Shown here: positions 62,790-64,000 of the stretch, one piece after another | How positions within the stretch are numbered: the first letter of the stretch is position 1 | How the letters are laid out: each line of letters begins with the position of its first letter | Origin: Bacteroidota bacterium | GTDB taxonomy: Bacteria; Bacteroidota; Bacteroidia; Chitinophagales; Chitinophagaceae | Length of the DNA: 64,000 nucleotides | Reading direction: 5' to 3' | Assembly: GCA_023437225.1 (NCBI GenBank) | Contig: JAEZGS010000004.1 | Span: 23,250-87,249, forward strand | Made by a program: the position numbers and the translations under genes | The notes under the pieces: generated by a model | Seen by the model: the letters and a program-made list of their open reading frames with translations, nothing else | The model's database searches: none | Told to the model about the DNA's origin: nothing

Positions 62790-62866
62790 GCGAGGCTTGT
62801 CGAAGGCCGGTTAATAAATGAATCGTACATAAGATGCCTCCCGGCTTCTGGCAAGCCTATGTTAGC
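62790..62866. repeat. Cassette-like palindromic repeat D
   Basis: 77 bases from GCGAGGCTTGTCGAAGGCC to GGCAAGCCTATGTTAGC. The two ends pair imperfectly on one strand. The stop codon of the 145-residue gene (TAA at 62862-62864) is part of the GTTAGCGG boundary. It is the best match to element B. Confidence 0.7.
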
Positions 62867-63299
62867 GGCGAATGTTAGACAGATAAGTCATATATTCTTT
62901 AACGATTGCAGCAGCTTGTAGGATTGCTTTGTCAGTATCATTTCGTTTTTGAATCGGTTTTTTTTCACGATCAAACGGCTTTAACTCAATTACAAAGACA
63001 AAGCTACTTCTATAGTCATTGTCTGGAGCATAAAGCTTATATCCTGTTAGAATTATGGGGGCGAAGCTGTGCCTTTTATCAAACTCCGTCATCAGATATG
63101 TAATGAAATGCTCCGTCATTTCCAAGGTAGTGCCTTCTAATGGATCAAATCTTACATCAGCATTGTTTCTGTCCATGTATTGATCTTGCTCGTCATCGCC
63201 ATAATGACCCTGACAACTTGAAAACGTCCTAAATAACTTTGTCCAATTTATAGCTTCAACAAGAGGCAATATTTTGGGCTCAATCGATCTATCATTCAT
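62862..63299 (-). CDS. Small orphan protein of unknown function
   Basis: A 145-residue protein. No recognised domain. The start has TFSSCQGHYGDDEQDQYMD, followed by beta strands and a charged helix at the end (DTDKAILQAAAIVKEYMTYLSNIRR). Its stop codon is provided by the edge of repeat D. No clear partner gene. Confidence 0.55.
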   Translation of the reverse strand: MNDRSIEPKILPLVEAINWTKLFRTFSSCQGHYGDDEQDQYMDRNNADVRFDPLEGTTLEMTEHFITYLMTEFDKRHSFAPIILTGYKLYAPDNDYRSSFVFVIELKPFDREKKPIQKRNDTDKAILQAAAIVKEYMTYLSNIRR

Positions 63300-63343
63300 T
63301 GTTGACCTTTCAATAATTTACAATGGTTACTGCCTCATTACAA

Positions 63344-63526
63344 TTATACTTCGATATCGTTAGGGCTCTTATCAACTCTCAGGCCATAATAATATAGCGC
63401 CTTGTAGCCCCTTGGATCATTCGAATTTCCTGAATATGTGTCTGTCAATATACATCTGATTGTCCTATTTTCCGTAATCACAATATCATTACCATACTTG
63501 CAATAGCGCTCAAAATCCCCTGTCAT
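63344..63526 (-). CDS. Possible 60-residue protein
   Basis: A 60-residue frame, MTGDFERYCKYGNDIVITEN..., with no known domain, 44 bases upstream of the 145-residue gene and in the same direction. It may be a coupled small protein or a fragment of something larger. Low support. Confidence 0.35.
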   Translation of the reverse strand: MTGDFERYCKYGNDIVITENRTIRCILTDTYSGNSNDPRGYKALYYYGLRVDKSPNDIEV

Positions 63527-63880
63527 GTCATTGATTTTCGGTTTTTCTGTTTAAAGGACTATACCGAAGTTAAAGTTAGAAATGAGCTTATTACTGAATG
63601 CTTTTGAGACAGGACCCATTCGCAGCAAACGTTTAACCTCCGCAGCACCGCGCAGTGAGCGCATTCAAGTTTTCAATAATATTTCGGCTCAAGAACTTTG
63701 CTAAAAGGCCCTCCACATGCCTCGTCAGCCGTCCAATCGAGATTTCTCACGCTCCTGCCACCTCAGTCACAATCGCAACCAACGGCAAGCTTAACTTCTA
63801 ATTTTTTTCAACCGCAACAAAGTAACAATTAACAACAGTTCATCCAATACCTACAAGGGATGAATTGAGATTAAATCGAG
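63527..63880. other. Non-coding stretch before the group II intron
   Basis: No gene or hairpin of note is found. It lies between the small frame ending at 63526 and the intron 3' end. A GC-rich patch at about 63640-63660 does not match the 77-bp repeats. Confidence 0.4.
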
Positions 63881-64000
63881 TAGGAAGATAGCCATTAGGT
63901 TGGCTATCTGTCCTCTCACACCACCGTACGTACCGTTCGGTATACGGCGGTTTGTTAGAATAATTTCGTTTGGTGGGTTGTTTTCCAGTAATAATAGTCG
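63881..64000 (-). ncRNA. Group II intron 3' end (domains V and VI), rest beyond right edge
   Basis: On the minus strand ACCGCCGTA pairs with TACGGTGGT (nine base pairs, one G/U), followed by a two-base bulge, a four-base upper stem TACC/GGTA and a GAAC tetraloop: the size and shape of group II intron domain V (63920-63951). Just after it GATAGCC/GGCTATC forms a hairpin with an eight-base loop (63887-63908), fitting domain VI. The intron's 5' part and any reverse transcriptase lie to the right of the window. The AGC triad of the standard domain V is not kept in the usual form, so a catalytically active intron is uncertain. Confidence 0.65.

Noticed and set aside
62753..62854. N-terminal extension of the DUF6932 protein
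   Set aside because: It would run through repeat D and lacks any family similarity; the ATG at 62752 starts right at the conserved part.
57478..62866. Classical integron with attC sites
   Set aside because: No integrase is seen and the boundary words do not fit the standard core-site consensus, so I report the repeats as cassette-like only.
1..64000. tRNA and rRNA genes
   Set aside because: No cloverleaf-like or rRNA-like sequence was noticed on either strand by reading; no covariance search was possible.

Overview
The window comes from a member of the Bacteroidota, most likely a Chitinophagaceae-like soil glycan degrader. The main grounds are SusC/SusD pairs, lipoproteins with short lipoboxes, families largely confined to the phylum (DUF5723, DUF4998/DUF5013, DUF3575, DUF1593), a GntR-type sugar regulator and AT-rich leaders without Shine-Dalgarno sequences. 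The organism call is inferred from gene content only.

Region 1 (1-10.9 kb) holds ordinary chromosomal genes: a secreted amidohydrolase cut by the left edge, a VOC protein, a DUF2975 / small HTH / GNAT operon, a rhomboid protease, a DUF488 protein, a secreted DUF1593 nucleoside-hydrolase-like protein, small exported proteins and a DUF5723 outer-membrane protein.

Region 2 (10.9-40.7 kb) is a rhamnose-centred polysaccharide utilisation locus. One long leftward operon (26,545 to 10,876) encodes a double-domain class II aldolase homologue, a TIM-barrel isomerase, two GH78 alpha-L-rhamnosidases flanking a GH71/99-like protein, the RhaT symporter, a rhamnulokinase-type FGGY kinase, the RhaEW-type aldolase/lactaldehyde dehydrogenase and an LldD-type lactate dehydrogenase. 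Together these could carry rhamnose-capped glycans to pyruvate and DHAP. A divergent GntR regulator (26,722) lies upstream. A second leftward operon has SusC, SusD, a DUF4998/discoidin glycan-binding lipoprotein and a two-catalytic-domain esterase. An 11-bp word occurs at the same distance before both operons and is a candidate regulator site. A GH43 enzyme closes the region.

Region 3 (40.7-51.7 kb) mixes housekeeping-like genes (HNH endonuclease, HicAB, YdeI-type protein, GT39, and an ApbE-DoxX-Gfo/Idh/MocA operon) with gene debris: a truncated metallo-hydrolase tail and an internally deleted paralogue of the gene at 47.1 kb.

Region 4 (51.2-64 kb) is accessory DNA. It holds a 33-bp tandem repeat, an IS3-type transposase remnant, and an NgoFVII-like restriction-modification system (PLD nuclease, C protein, methylase). 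A second copy of that system, half deleted, lies in inverted orientation. Beyond it are orphan genes (including a DUF6932 two-gene unit) separated by at least four related ~77-bp imperfect palindromes that resemble cassette recombination sites, several frameshifted genes, and the 3' end of a group II intron at the right edge.
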